Below, piece by piece: positions 1 through 9,585 of a DNA stretch of 64,000 nucleotides. Positions within the stretch are counted from its first letter, which is position 1. Each line of letters starts with the position of its first letter. The translations under genes were made by a program, and so were the position numbers. This stretch comes from Pyropia yezoensis (lineage: Eukaryota > Rhodophyta > Bangiophyceae > Bangiales > Bangiaceae). The notes below the pieces were generated by a model that saw nothing but the letters and a program-made list of their open reading frames with translations, was not told the DNA's origin and did not search any database. Location: NCBI GenBank assembly GCA_009829735.1, contig CM020620.1, positions 13,265,420 to 13,329,419 of the forward strand. Reading direction: 5' to 3'.

Positions 1-2
1 TG

Positions 3-764
3 GTTAATTGGATCCTTCGTCTTCACGCAGACGAGGCTTCCTTGGCTGTGCAGGTTGAAGAGTTCAACCGCGCCACCCAGAGTAAGGGTGAAGAGGAACG
101 GGAGTTCGCTGAACGACTTCGTCAGCTGAACGTCCTCTGTGGATTCCTATATCCCCAAGGAGTCATTAAGGGACGCTTTGTGGAGGGTGTCCACCGAGCA
201 GCTCGAGCGACTGTGCGAGAGCGTAATACTCCGACCATGACTCTGGCGGAGTTGGCACGCATCGCCCAGACTAAGGGTGATGAGTACCGCTGGCTCGTGT
301 CTGAGCAGCGGAAGGAACGAGAGAAAGAAGTTAAGGGAATGGAAGCAAGTCGCTTCCGCAGAACTGCAAGGGTGCCTTCCTACACGCGGACGTACCCTGC
401 AGTACCTTCGTCCTCAACTCGAGAGACGGAAGGTATGGTGGCCGCCATCCCTGATAAGTCACAGGGAAAAGCGGGGCCATCGGCGTCGATGAGTGATCGG
501 CCGTGTTGGCAGTGTTCCAAGTCGGGACACTGGGCAGCCCAATGCCCCACTCTGGACGTTCGTTTGAGAGCCCTGTTGGCTCGTATTGGGAAGCTCGGTA
601 TTCCGAGGACTGATTCGGATACCCGGCCACACACCACACGTGTGACGGCCATGACTCAACCTAAGTCAGAGGATGAGTCCACGCTTGAGAAGGGGGAAAC
701 CTCTTCCCCCAGCTCAAGTGGCAAGGATACTCCATCATCCGAGTCGGATGAGGGAAACGCCTAG
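3..764 (+). CDS. gag: Gag of element A (partial at window edge)
   Basis: C-terminal part of a Ty3/gypsy Gag, the structural protein that forms the particle and binds element RNA. The frame is open from the first bases of the window. It contains the retrotransposon-gag core (EFAERLRQLNVLCGFLYP and GRFVEGVHRAAR) that aligns with the Gag of element C at about 49,200-49,330. A CCHC zinc knuckle (CWQCSKSGHWAAQC) lies near 504-545, followed by a Ser/Glu-rich tail. The pol frame lies one base back relative to gag, as in element C, so Pol is probably made by frameshifting or re-initiation as in related families. The N-terminus is outside the window. Confidence 0.9.
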   Translation, partial: VNWILRLHADEASLAVQVEEFNRATQSKGEEEREFAERLRQLNVLCGFLYPQGVIKGRFVEGVHRAARATVRERNTPTMTLAELARIAQTKGDEYRWLVSEQRKEREKEVKGMEASRFRRTARVPSYTRTYPAVPSSSTRETEGMVAAIPDKSQGKAGPSASMSDRPCWQCSKSGHWAAQCPTLDVRLRALLARIGKLGIPRTDSDTRPHTTRVTAMTQPKSEDESTLEKGETSSPSSSGKDTPSSESDEGNA

Positions 765-802
765 CCGCTGGGACTAAGACTGACCCAAAGGCTCCAGCGG
801 TA

Positions 803-3800
803 ATGAAGCGGGTTGCTTCACGCTCACCGACCCATGGGAGAGTGAAGGTCCTGACTCGACCTCGAGGGGTGAGACCTAGGGACAAGGCCCCTCCTCAGAA
901 GCACGACCCGAGTCGGATTGTGTCAGTGCTGGTAGGGAGTAACTACCAGGTCGCAGCTCGACTCTGGCTGCAGGATGGATATGAGTTTACCTCTCGTGTC
1001 ATAGTCGACACAGGCTCTGCTGCCTCTCTCATTAGGCAAGACTTATTGCCAGAGGGGACGGATGTGAGCCCCGCCGGCTCACCCGAGTGGCGTATGTTTG
1101 ATGTCAATGGGGGACTCCTCCCCATTGTTGGGTCTATTGCATTGACTGTTTGCATTGGGTTCTACCAGACGCAGGTGAACTTTGGAGTAGTCTCCAATAT
1201 GTCAGTCCCCGTACTCCTGGGAACTGACTATCTGGACCTCCATGTCCCGGCCGTCTGTGGACCGGAAGGGATAATCCGAATGCGTAATGGAGAGACTGTC
1301 CCCATATTGCGTAAAGGGAGGACTGTTTCCCCTACGACTCATCAACCTAGGGAAAACTCTCCCAAGGGTGGAGGCTCTACGACCCATGTACGAGTATGTA
1401 AGGGTACGGTAGTCCCGCCCCGATCAAGGACCTTTGTGCGAGTACGCACACGGTTTCGAGGGAATGGACTTGTTTCCCCCGTGGACCGAGTCTATTATAC
1501 TCACCAAGTGCAAGTTGCTTGGGGCCCCATGACTTGTGGGGATGACCAAACCTGGTGGGTGGAGGTCCTCAACACGTCGGAGGAACCTCGACGACTCCCC
1601 GGAGGCATGAAGATTGCGTCGATCTCTACCTTTGAGGGGAATGTCGTTGCTGTGACTCAACAGCAATGGGAGGATATTGGAATGGCAGGCTCTGCCGACC
1701 AATCGAGTTCATCGACGGCTAAGTCGCCGACGGTACATCGGGAGAACATCCCGGAGTGTTTACATGGACGACTGGATGAGTTAATCCAGAAGCATCACAA
1801 GTTGTGGAATGGTGACCTTGGGCTCATCAAGGCCACCGAACACAGAATCGTGTTGAAGCCAGGGGCTAGGCCAGTTCGCCTGAGTCCCTACCGTATGGGA
1901 CCAGACTCACGGGAACTCACCCGAGAGCAGGTCCAACGGATGCAAGACATGGGTGTCATTGAGCCTTGCTCAAGTGAGTGGGCCAGTCCCATAGTCTTGG
2001 TGCCCAAGTCAGACGGCACGATGCGGTTCTGCATCGATTATCGTAAGCTAAACGAGCGGACGGTAAGGGATAGTTACCCCTTACCCCGTATGGACGATTG
2101 CCTTGACTCACTCGGTGAGGCACAGTACTTTTCCACGTTGGACTGCAACGCGGGGTACTGGCAGATACCCATCCGCAAGGAGGACAGACACTTGACCACC
2201 TTCACGTGTCACTGTGGAGTTTATCAGTGTACACGGCTCCCTTTTGGGCTTTGCAATGCACCTGCGACTTTCCAGCGTGCTATTGACTTGATACTTGCCG
2301 GAGTCAAGTGGCAGATCGCCCTGGTGTATCTGGACGATATCATTGTGTTCTCCGGGACTGCCGAAGAACACTTGTCCCACTTGGACAGAGTGTTTACCCT
2401 GTTGGGTGAAGCAGGAGTAACACTCAAACCTACGAAGTGTCACCTCTTTAGTAATGAGGTGGAGTACCTCGGCCATATAGTCCGGCCAGGTCGCATTCTG
2501 GTCAATGAGAAGAACCTCATGGCCATCCGTCGGGCGAAGTTCCCCCAGACGCAGACACAACTCAGGAGCTTCCTGGGTATGTGTAACGTATACAGACGCT
2601 TTGTGGCGAACTATGCCAAAGTGTCTGCACCGTTGAACCACTTGGTAAGTTCCAAGATGCCCAAGCGCTTGGATGCTCCCAAACCCCCGGAGCAAGAAGC
2701 GTTTGATAGGTTGCGAGAGCTCCTCTGCAACCCACCGGTGTTAGCGATCCCGAGACCGGGGGCTCACTACATCGTTGATGTGGACGCAAGTTACGACCAA
2801 CTCGGTTGTTGCTTACTCCAACAACAGCCTTCGGGGGAGTATTTACCCGTTGGCTATTTCAGGAAGGGACTCTCACCCGCCCAGAAGAACTATTCTGTGA
2901 CGGAGGTAGAGGGTCTTGGCGTGGTATGGGCAGTCTCCATGCTACGGCCATACATCGAAGGAAGGAAGTTCCTCATTCGATGTGACCACAAGGCTTTGAA
3001 GTGGATACTCACCACTACAGCCTGTACGAATAACCGACTCAATCGATGGCGACTCTGCCTCGCTGAGTTCGATTATGATGTTGAATATCGGCCAGGCCCG
3101 AAGCATGCGGTTGCGGACGCGTTGTCTCGCATACCGACGGATGGGAAAGACACTTCCCCTATCCCTGAGGAACTCCCTCATGTGGCAGTGACCACTCGCT
3201 CCGGAACTGTCCTCGACCCGAGGATGCCTGGCATGGCCAAATTATTACCCGTGTCTTTGGATGAGTTTGTCCAGGCACAGGAGAACGACAAACTTTGTCG
3301 ACGACTCAGGAAGGAGCTCGACCAGGCTCAACCGACTCGGTTCTTCCTGAATGACAACGGCATACTCTGCCGTAAGGGATATACCCAGGGGGACAAGCAA
3401 GTCGTCGTCCCCAAGGAGTTACGCAAGAGTATCCTCCAACGGGAGCACTCCTCACCGTTGGGTGGACACCCAGGGTCTACGAGGATGTATCAGACCCTAC
3501 GTAAGAAGTACTATTGGCCATCACTCGTGGCTGATGTGTACGGATATGTAGCCGCATGCGCGACTTGCGCAAAGAATAGACTCATGGAGTCCCGGCAGAC
3601 TTCTTCCATGAGACTCTTTCCTGCAACAGAGCCGTTTGCAGCGATAGCAGTGGACTTACTCGGTCCACTACCACGAACACCTGAAGGATATGAGTACCTT
3701 CTGGTGATGTGTGATCGCTTCACTAAGCTCACACGGGTATCCCCACTCAAGGATATCACAGCCGTGGACGTTCTGAGTGAGTTACTCGACGTCTGGGTTG

Positions 3801-4792
3801 CCAGTTATGGCATCCCCGACTCTATCCTTTCGGATAACGGACCACAGTTTGCGTCCGTCCTGTATCAGGGAGTCATGAAGATGTTGGGGGTGCAGACGAA
3901 CTTCGCCACCCCTTACCATCCCCAGACTAATGGGCAGGTGGAACGATTCAACAGGACTCTAGTGCGCCAGTTGCGTCACTATGTCCATGACCATGTAGTC
4001 ACATGGGCTCGTTATGCGTCACTACTCGTGACAGCATACAACTCCCAGGTACACAGTAGTACGGGAGAGGCACCGTTTGCCTTCGTCTGCCCCCGACGAC
4101 TTCCGTCAGTAGCTGTGGAGCGTCTCACCCAGACTGAGGGTGAGACTTCGACTCAAACACCGAGTCAGGCGAAAGCCTCCCTACTCCAGAGACTGGAGGA
4201 GATGATACCCCTTGTCCGGGCTACTATGGAGAAGGCCCAAGCCCGTTACAAGACGTACTTCGATGTCCGAGTCAGACATCGTCGCGATCCGCTCCGAGTT
4301 GGAGATTGGATTTATGTTAACTCCCACGACAATAAGGGAGGGAAATTGGTCTTCAAGACTCTGGGACCATATCACATCCTTAAAACGGATGGACGTCGGT
4401 TAACCATCGAGAGTGATGATGGTATCCGGACAATAAATGGGAATCACGCGACTCGCGCACCCGAACCCCCAGAGGGAGATCCCGCTTGGGAAAGGGCTTT
4501 GCAAGCATGGAAAGTCCCATCCTTGCCGACCTCTTCCAATAAGCCATTGGAGGCGGTGTTCGACAAGTTTGTCGGGCACGGATATGATGAGTCGGGGCGA
4601 CTCATGCTCCGAGTCAGGTGGTTCGGGTATGGACCAACTTCCGACACATGGGAGTTTGTAGAGGACCTACCAGTAGAGAAGGTCCGTAGATACTGCCAGA
4701 CTGTGGGCATATCTATACGCCGACGTAGCACTCGTACGTCGGGGGATGAAGTCCCTGCTCCAAGTCAGAGCAGAGCGGCAAGCCAACCATGA
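803..4792 (+). CDS. pol: Pol of element A: protease, RT, RNase H, integrase, chromodomain
   Basis: A 1329-residue polyprotein carrying the whole Ty3/gypsy enzyme set. The aspartic protease active site DTGSAA is at residues 69-74. Reverse transcriptase follows, with FCIDYRKLNE and the catalytic YLDDII near residue 510. RNase H begins near residue 659 (DVDASYDQLG). The integrase zinc domain (HPGSTRMYQ, then CATC) is near residues 889-920, and the catalytic D-D-E motifs are near residues 950, 1011 (SDNGPQF) and 1046 (NGQVERFNRTL). A chromodomain closes the protein at about 1253-1290 (MLRVRWFGYGPTSDTWEF), which in chromoviruses directs insertion by binding histone marks. The frame is open throughout and looks whole. 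The first Met is given as the start, but translation probably enters from gag. Confidence 0.95.
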   Translation: MKRVASRSPTHGRVKVLTRPRGVRPRDKAPPQKHDPSRIVSVLVGSNYQVAARLWLQDGYEFTSRVIVDTGSAASLIRQDLLPEGTDVSPAGSPEWRMFDVNGGLLPIVGSIALTVCIGFYQTQVNFGVVSNMSVPVLLGTDYLDLHVPAVCGPEGIIRMRNGETVPILRKGRTVSPTTHQPRENSPKGGGSTTHVRVCKGTVVPPRSRTFVRVRTRFRGNGLVSPVDRVYYTHQVQVAWGPMTCGDDQTWWVEVLNTSEEPRRLPGGMKIASISTFEGNVVAVTQQQWEDIGMAGSADQSSSSTAKSPTVHRENIPECLHGRLDELIQKHHKLWNGDLGLIKATEHRIVLKPGARPVRLSPYRMGPDSRELTREQVQRMQDMGVIEPCSSEWASPIVLVPKSDGTMRFCIDYRKLNERTVRDSYPLPRMDDCLDSLGEAQYFSTLDCNAGYWQIPIRKEDRHLTTFTCHCGVYQCTRLPFGLCNAPATFQRAIDLILAGVKWQIALVYLDDIIVFSGTAEEHLSHLDRVFTLLGEAGVTLKPTKCHLFSNEVEYLGHIVRPGRILVNEKNLMAIRRAKFPQTQTQLRSFLGMCNVYRRFVANYAKVSAPLNHLVSSKMPKRLDAPKPPEQEAFDRLRELLCNPPVLAIPRPGAHYIVDVDASYDQLGCCLLQQQPSGEYLPVGYFRKGLSPAQKNYSVTEVEGLGVVWAVSMLRPYIEGRKFLIRCDHKALKWILTTTACTNNRLNRWRLCLAEFDYDVEYRPGPKHAVADALSRIPTDGKDTSPIPEELPHVAVTTRSGTVLDPRMPGMAKLLPVSLDEFVQAQENDKLCRRLRKELDQAQPTRFFLNDNGILCRKGYTQGDKQVVVPKELRKSILQREHSSPLGGHPGSTRMYQTLRKKYYWPSLVADVYGYVAACATCAKNRLMESRQTSSMRLFPATEPFAAIAVDLLGPLPRTPEGYEYLLVMCDRFTKLTRVSPLKDITAVDVLSELLDVWVASYGIPDSILSDNGPQFASVLYQGVMKMLGVQTNFATPYHPQTNGQVERFNRTLVRQLRHYVHDHVVTWARYASLLVTAYNSQVHSSTGEAPFAFVCPRRLPSVAVERLTQTEGETSTQTPSQAKASLLQRLEEMIPLVRATMEKAQARYKTYFDVRVRHRRDPLRVGDWIYVNSHDNKGGKLVFKTLGPYHILKTDGRRLTIESDDGIRTINGNHATRAPEPPEGDPAWERALQAWKVPSLPTSSNKPLEAVFDKFVGHGYDESGRLMLRVRWFGYGPTSDTWEFVEDLPVEKVRRYCQTVGISIRRRSTRTSGDEVPAPSQSRAASQP

Positions 4793-4920
4793 GTACAAAC
4801 ACATACCATGGTTCTTCAAAGATTCTCTACTAACAAAGCCGACTATGGCACAATACAAAACGAGAAGAATACCCACCACTCTTCTCACCAAGGAAAGAAC
4901 AAGTCGTTCGACCGCTGACT

Positions 4921-6723
4921 CTAGCGTTCCATATGGCCACCCCCACCACTATAGGGACCGCCCGACCACGAACCCCCAGGGTCGTAGGCCGGTAGCGGAG
5001 GGGCGTAACCCACTCGGGAGGGCCCCGGAGTGGAAGCACTGGGAGGGGCCCGCCGACTCGCGGACCCATCCCCGTCGTAAGATAGATGTCCGGAGGTACT
5101 CCCTCCGTGACGCGGAAGCTGCTGCTGAGTCGACAGCAGCCGTTGGACAAACTCGTGTCCAACCGCGAGGCGAGTGACCTCAGCTGCCAATGACTGTCGC
5201 GCCGTGGCTGAGTCGCCCGACGCGAGGAAGTGACTGACACGCCGGGTGACCCAAGCCAACGTGTCAAGGGAGGCCACGAGTGAGGCCTCCACCGTGGCGT
5301 CATACATGATGGCTCCCAAGTTGGGAAGCATCTCGCCAACGCCACGCGCAATCGGCATGGGTACCGGAGTTCGGACCCGTAGCGAACCCAACGCCACGTC
5401 GGGGAAGGGCTCGAGGAACTGGAAGGGTGGAGCCTGAGTCGGCTCCACACCCCCCGAGGTCGGAGTCGCGACCCGCGGGGAAGTCGTCGGCACAGCTCGC
5501 CCGCGGCTTCGAGGGGCTCCTCGATGAGCACCACGACGAGTCGTCGCCGATGATGTCGCCCACCCAGAGCCAGGGGGCGACGTAGAGGGAGTAACCCCCT
5601 CTGCGTAGGGAAGGGAAGAGTCCCCCAACCCCTCACGCAAGAACAGCTGTCCCTGCACCAGAGTATGGGTGACATGGACGAACTCCCGGGGTGGCTCACT
5701 CTCCAACCCCGGCTCTGGACGCTTGTTGCGGCGGAGGAAGGGTTCCAGCTGCGCCCAATCGAGTCGATTGTGCAGGGTGACCATACCCTTAAGGAGGAAC
5801 GGAGCCAGGTCCCCCGCGCCCAAGGCTAACCAGTGGAAGCCAAGGGTTTCCATACCCTCCACCAGAGCCGGTGGGAGGTGCCACAGGTAACCCCGATGGA
5901 CTACATCGGAGTACCAGCCCCGAGTCACCACGACCACCCAGTGCGTGGCGAGGTAGGCGAAGACCCGGTTACCCTCCGAGCTGGAGCGTAGCACGGAGCC
6001 AAAGTAGGCAACGAGGAGGGGGATCCGAGCCGGAAACCCACAAGGTACCTCCACTGTCTCCCACCACCCTGGGAGAAAAGGGTACTGGTGCTCACGCTCC
6101 TCCAGAGGTACGTGGGTGAACTCCACCCGCGACCCGTGGATGAGGAAGCCCGAGGAGCCCCGGAGTCGGAACTCCTCTCGCACCACGCCGTGTTGGGCGT
6201 GGGCGTCCTCTCCGCCCAGGTAGGGACGGGGAAGGGCACACCACTCGGTAGACACAACCGCGTGGGTGTCGTCGATCTCCACGTCGCCCGACCCCAAGGC
6301 GAGGGAGGTTGACAACGCCTGGACTTCAGGCGCGTCCGCCAGGCAGAGTAGCGCTGGTAGGTCGCAGACCACCCCATCAGGTAGAGTCACCTGGTTGGGG
6401 TACCGACGAGTCCGGCGGTACCATACGTCGGTCCGCCGTGGCTCGGGGATGATCAAGTAGACATCCTTGAGCTTGCAGTCGGGAAGCTCCCCGACTGACT
6501 TGGGAGGCGCCCAGGCTCGGGGCCCCATAGGAGGACGGGGCCGCGGCGGGAGTAGCAGCCGTGACTCAGGAAGGCGGGGGATGGGAGTCACATCCCCTTC
6601 CGCCACCGGGTTGGAAGACCCATCCCCCGGTGGGACCACGGCCGAGGGGGCAGTAGGAGGTGATGGGGCGGGGACGGCTGAGGCGGCCGCCTCCGACCCT
6701 CGCCCGGGACGAGTCGTCTCCAT
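4921..6723 (-). CDS. Antisense accessory ORF of element A
   Basis: Unrecognised protein encoded between pol and the 3' LTR on the strand opposite to pol, ending 128 bp from the pol stop (convergent). The frame is open up to 7545, but upstream of the Met at 6723 (METTRPGRGSEAA) it is low-complexity and overlaps a minisatellite, so the 600-residue form is preferred. The N-terminus is rich in Pro, Ala and Ser. The middle carries WWETVEVPCGFPARIP, LATHWVVVVTRGW, YLWHLPPALVEGMETL and FLREGLGDSSLPYAEGV. These match the element-B ORF closely (WWPQVEVPYGFPALLP, LATQWLLEVM, MLWHLPLRLLQGLEQL, VLREGLGIGDYPYAPGV) and the element-D ORF more weakly. The tail has PNLGAIMYD and a helical stretch. No catalytic motif is visible. 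Retention in diverged elements suggests selection; the function is unknown. Confidence 0.75.
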   Translation of the reverse strand: METTRPGRGSEAAASAVPAPSPPTAPSAVVPPGDGSSNPVAEGDVTPIPRLPESRLLLPPRPRPPMGPRAWAPPKSVGELPDCKLKDVYLIIPEPRRTDVWYRRTRRYPNQVTLPDGVVCDLPALLCLADAPEVQALSTSLALGSGDVEIDDTHAVVSTEWCALPRPYLGGEDAHAQHGVVREEFRLRGSSGFLIHGSRVEFTHVPLEEREHQYPFLPGWWETVEVPCGFPARIPLLVAYFGSVLRSSSEGNRVFAYLATHWVVVVTRGWYSDVVHRGYLWHLPPALVEGMETLGFHWLALGAGDLAPFLLKGMVTLHNRLDWAQLEPFLRRNKRPEPGLESEPPREFVHVTHTLVQGQLFLREGLGDSSLPYAEGVTPSTSPPGSGWATSSATTRRGAHRGAPRSRGRAVPTTSPRVATPTSGGVEPTQAPPFQFLEPFPDVALGSLRVRTPVPMPIARGVGEMLPNLGAIMYDATVEASLVASLDTLAWVTRRVSHFLASGDSATARQSLAAEVTRLAVGHEFVQRLLSTQQQLPRHGGSTSGHLSYDGDGSASRRAPPSASTPGPSRVGYAPPLPAYDPGGSWSGGPYSGGGGHMER

Positions 6724-7829
6724 GGCCGACCCCCGGCTGAGAGACTCCTCAGTCCCGAGGGCCTCCTCTCCCGTCCGTCGCTTGTCCGACAGAGACGTCG
6801 GAGACGGGGACAAAGGCCGACTCGGCTCACCCGCCATCACGCGACCAACCTTGACCGACTCGGTGAGGTTGAGCACGGGGGGGGACACGACCCGCTCCCC
6901 CTCCGACGACAACCAACCTTGACCGACTCGGTGAGGTAGAGCAAGGGGGGGGGACACGACCCACACCCCCCACCGACAACGAAGAAGCCCGACACAAGGG
7001 GCAGCGCGGGGAAGACACAACCCCGCCAACGAGGACAAAGGGGGGGGAACACAACCCACGCCCCCACCGACAACGAAGACGCCCGACACAGGGGCGGAAG
7101 GGGGAAGACACCACCCCAACCAACGACACCAACCGCACGGCGGGAAGAGACAGACCCGCCGACGCGAGGGAGCAGCGGCGGGAAGGCACACACCCGCCCG
7201 CACACACGAAGGGGAGAGAAGACCCCGCACCGGCGGCCGAGTCCCACCGCCGGCGACCGAGTGCAACACCCCCAACTCGGGGTGCGCACACCCCTCAACC
7301 CTGACTAGAAAGGGGGGGGAAGGAGTGAGGAACACCCCGCAGAGAGCCAGCTGGGGGTGGATCGAGCTGAAGGGGGGGACACAACCCGACCCCCCGAGAG
7401 CAACCGTACCCCAACTGAAGGGGCAGGTGCAGGTCGACGTTCCGAGTGAGAGCGTCGACGCCCTACTCCTCCAGTTGAGGGGCAGGGGGTGTGGCGGAGG
7501 TACGCCGACACCCAGATTAGGGGGCTCACCCACACGTGAGTCCACCCGTGGAGCACCCTGACCAGGTGGGGGACGACTTTCCCCCGCACCTGTTTCGCGT
7601 GGAGGGGGCTCCTCTACCCAGTGTCAGGGCAGAGAGCGCACCCCACGGAGAGGGACTGCCTCTCCCGGAGGGCCCCGCCGGACGCGAGTGCAACCCCGGC
7701 GTAACCCTGGTGCACGCTAGACGCCAGCGATGCACCGTACTTTGCATCTCAACTCGGGAATTGCATCCTCCTCTCCCGGTCACTACGACTCGCCGCTGAT
7801 TGGACGTCCACCGGGACGGCTGGACTTTT
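6724..7829. other. Noncoding 3' region of element A, upstream of the antisense ORF
   Basis: About 1.1 kb between the antisense ORF start and the polypurine tract. It is C/A-rich on the plus strand. The left part (about 6838-7130) is repetitive; the rest has no supported gene. It should hold the promoter and leader of the antisense ORF, but no core promoter motif is clear. Confidence 0.5.
6838..7130. repeat. Imperfect minisatellite in element A
   Basis: The segment ACCTTGACCGACTCGGTGAG occurs near 6848 and 6916 (period about 68). A second motif, CCCACCGACAACGAAGA, recurs near 6967 and 7062 (period about 95). G runs of 7-9 bases separate the units. Confidence 0.7.
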
Positions 7830-7842
7830 GAGAAGGGGGAAA
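7830..7842 (+). other. Polypurine tract of element A
   Basis: A purine-only run (GAGAAGGGGGAAA) lies directly before the TGTGGG start of the 3' LTR. This is the expected plus-strand primer site for reverse transcription. Confidence 0.85.
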
Positions 7843-8382
7843 TGTGGGAGATTGGGCCGGAATTCGGTACCAATACTTTGAAGATTCGGGTCAAGTGGAC
7901 CTGACCGGAAGTCGAAATTCACCCGACCCACGATGGTGAAACTTCTGACTTCTGGACGGAAATTCGACTAGGACTTCCGACATACTAGAGCAGGGTAATG
8001 CTGCTGGTATTTGTTTCTTGGGATTTTTGCACGGGAGCCAGACGGATTTCTACGCTTTGAGTTCTTTGCATGTGGAGTGATATGATTGGTTTGTTTGAGG
8101 GTTCATTTTCTGAGTGTTTTGAGGGGTTGCGTGAGCGTGTGAGGAGGGTTGATAAGGAGGGACAGCAAGGCGGGGAGGACCCACCTTGGCTGGCCAAAGA
8201 AAGAAAACACCGTCTGGCTCCGACACATCTTGTTCGTGCCTTGGTGAGTGGACCCGCTCACCACACGCAAGTTCCGTGTTCGGCTGTGTGGAGGTGCTTG
8301 CTTCCGGTGTCCCAAGTTGGGATATCGGCAATACTCCTCTTCCTTCCCTGACTCGGGGTTGGTGGTGGGGAGTACTGCTACA
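7843..8382 (+). repeat. 3' LTR of element A (540 bp)
   Basis: It begins TGTGGGAGATTGGG after the polypurine tract and ends GTACTGCTACA, giving the TGT...ACA termini shared by all LTRs in this window. From 8383 the sequence matches family B, which fixes the right end. It contains the perfect palindrome TCCCAAGTTGGGA at 8310-8322. The 5' partner is outside the window. Confidence 0.85.
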
Positions 8383-9247
8383 GACCGCACGCGACGGGGG
8401 GTCACAAAAGCGAGGGGTACTTCCCCGGTAGATGAGTGAACCTGCGAATTGTAGGCAGTGGTAAGAATAGAAATGTATTGGTCCCACGTTTTCACATGCT
8501 CACTCACATAGTGGCGCAGCTGCCTAACAATAGTTTTGTTGAAGCGCTCCTTGACGAGGGCCCTTGAACGGGGCCCTCCCCTATACGGTTGTTGGCGTAT
8601 AGGGGGTACACCGGGTTTCAACTCGATCCGGTGTTGGGTGGCTCTCATGAGTCCCAATTGACCATCCCACAACTTGTGATATTGGTCCAAGACCACCGTT
8701 CCTCTGAGACAGAGGGCCCCCTACACCCGGGTGCACCCGGAGGTAAAGTTTACCTCTGTCCCCTGCTGCTCCACCAAATGTGGCAAAAACCACAAGCACA
8801 CACGGCACCCAAGTTGGGGCGGTGTGCTAGGGCTGCCTCCCGTGTCGGGGGAACCGGAAGAAGTGCAAGTCGCACACACTCTGTCCCTGTTGTGGGGCAA
8901 ACCCCCCACGGACAAACAAGAGGATGGTGTGTGGTCCAACAGTTTCTTGGTCGGGACGGGGACGCAGGGCCAAGCCCCGCTGTCCCTCCCCTTATCCCCC
9001 CAGGGTCCACTCAGAATCTCGCCACTCAGAATCTCCCACCCCAGCACCTGCCCACCGGGCCACACGAAAATTCAAGACGATAAATGCAGAAAACCCTCAA
9101 ATCCAAGTTGGATTTACTACTAAGCTAACTATCCCAAACTTAGGGAATATGGACCCAAATGCAGGGGGAGGAACGGATCAGGCTAGTGGCCTGCCGCCCC
9201 TTGCATGGCACGTGTTGCCCCCCTACCTGGGGGTCAATACTGCCACA
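8383..9247 (-). mobile_element. Family-B copy (5' end) interrupted by element A
   Basis: This is a near-perfect repeat of 12279-13143 (offset 3896). In minus orientation it holds a 5' LTR (8779-9247), a primer-binding site just inside it, the leader and a reduced pol. It stops where the element-A LTR ends; the rest lies beyond the left edge. It shares its LTR with the B element to the right, giving the order LTR-internal-LTR-internal. Broken copy. Confidence 0.85.
8779..9247 (-). repeat. Family-B LTR (469 bp), shared by two B units
   Basis: On the plus strand it runs from TGTGGCAAAAACC to ACTGCCACA, so it begins TGTGGCAG in element sense. It appears identical to 12675-13143 and is the inverted equivalent of the element-C 5' LTR at 47302-47772, with a few differences. 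On its right (9248-9259) lies TCCCCTCTCCTC, the complement of a polypurine tract, so it is the 3' LTR of the B element to its right. On its left lies a primer-binding site, so it is also the 5' LTR of the interrupted B copy. Confidence 0.9.
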
Positions 9248-9585
9248 CTCCCCTCTCCTCAGTTCCGACCGACCCGGTCGGCCCTGTGAGGGGGTGCGTA
9301 AACGCACGTCTCGGCGTTGGGGGCGCGACTTGCTGTCCCCCATCGAGTACGTAACACGGATGTGGAGGCGGTCACGTTGACCGCCCCTCTCCCCAAGCTT
9401 GCCCACTCGGCGGCTTGCTCTCCTCAGTTCACACTTCACCATCACCACCACCTCCCCTTCACCTTCCACTGGGCCGCCCCACGCTGGGGAGGCCACCCGT
9501 ATACCCACGATCCGAGTCCCCCTCAACTCGAGGCGGGTCTCGTGCTGCGATAGCCAGAGCGTCTCTCCCCAACTTGGGGAGAGCC
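9248..9585. other. Polypurine tract and upstream region of the B antisense ORF
   Basis: The complement of a polypurine tract lies at 9248-9259. The remaining 330 bases have no supported gene and lead to the antisense ORF start at 9586. The last 20 bases form a long perfect palindrome that ends two bases before the ATG. Confidence 0.6.
9563..9583 (+). promoter_or_regulatory. Perfect stem-loop ending two bases before the antisense ORF start
   Basis: A 21-base perfect inverted repeat. As RNA it gives an 8-bp stem (arm CTCTCCCC) closed by the loop AACTT. It ends two bases upstream of the ATG at 9586, where a hairpin could affect start-codon use. It is one of a family of hairpins with related loops in this element. 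Confidence 0.6.

Larger units (their letters stand above)
1..8382 (+). mobile_element. Ty3/gypsy chromodomain retrotransposon A (left end outside window)
   Basis: LTR retrotransposon lying on the plus strand. Seen here in order: the C-terminal part of gag with a zinc knuckle, one long pol frame (protease, reverse transcriptase, RNase H, integrase, chromodomain), a third ORF on the opposite strand, a polypurine tract and the 3' LTR. The 5' LTR, leader and gag start lie left of the window. Over the visible part it looks whole, so it is probably young. Its 3' LTR ends at 8382, and the next base continues a family-B pol sequence that is uninterrupted in the other B copy (from about 12279). Element A therefore inserted into a B copy whose remainder lies off the left edge. 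Confidence 0.93.
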
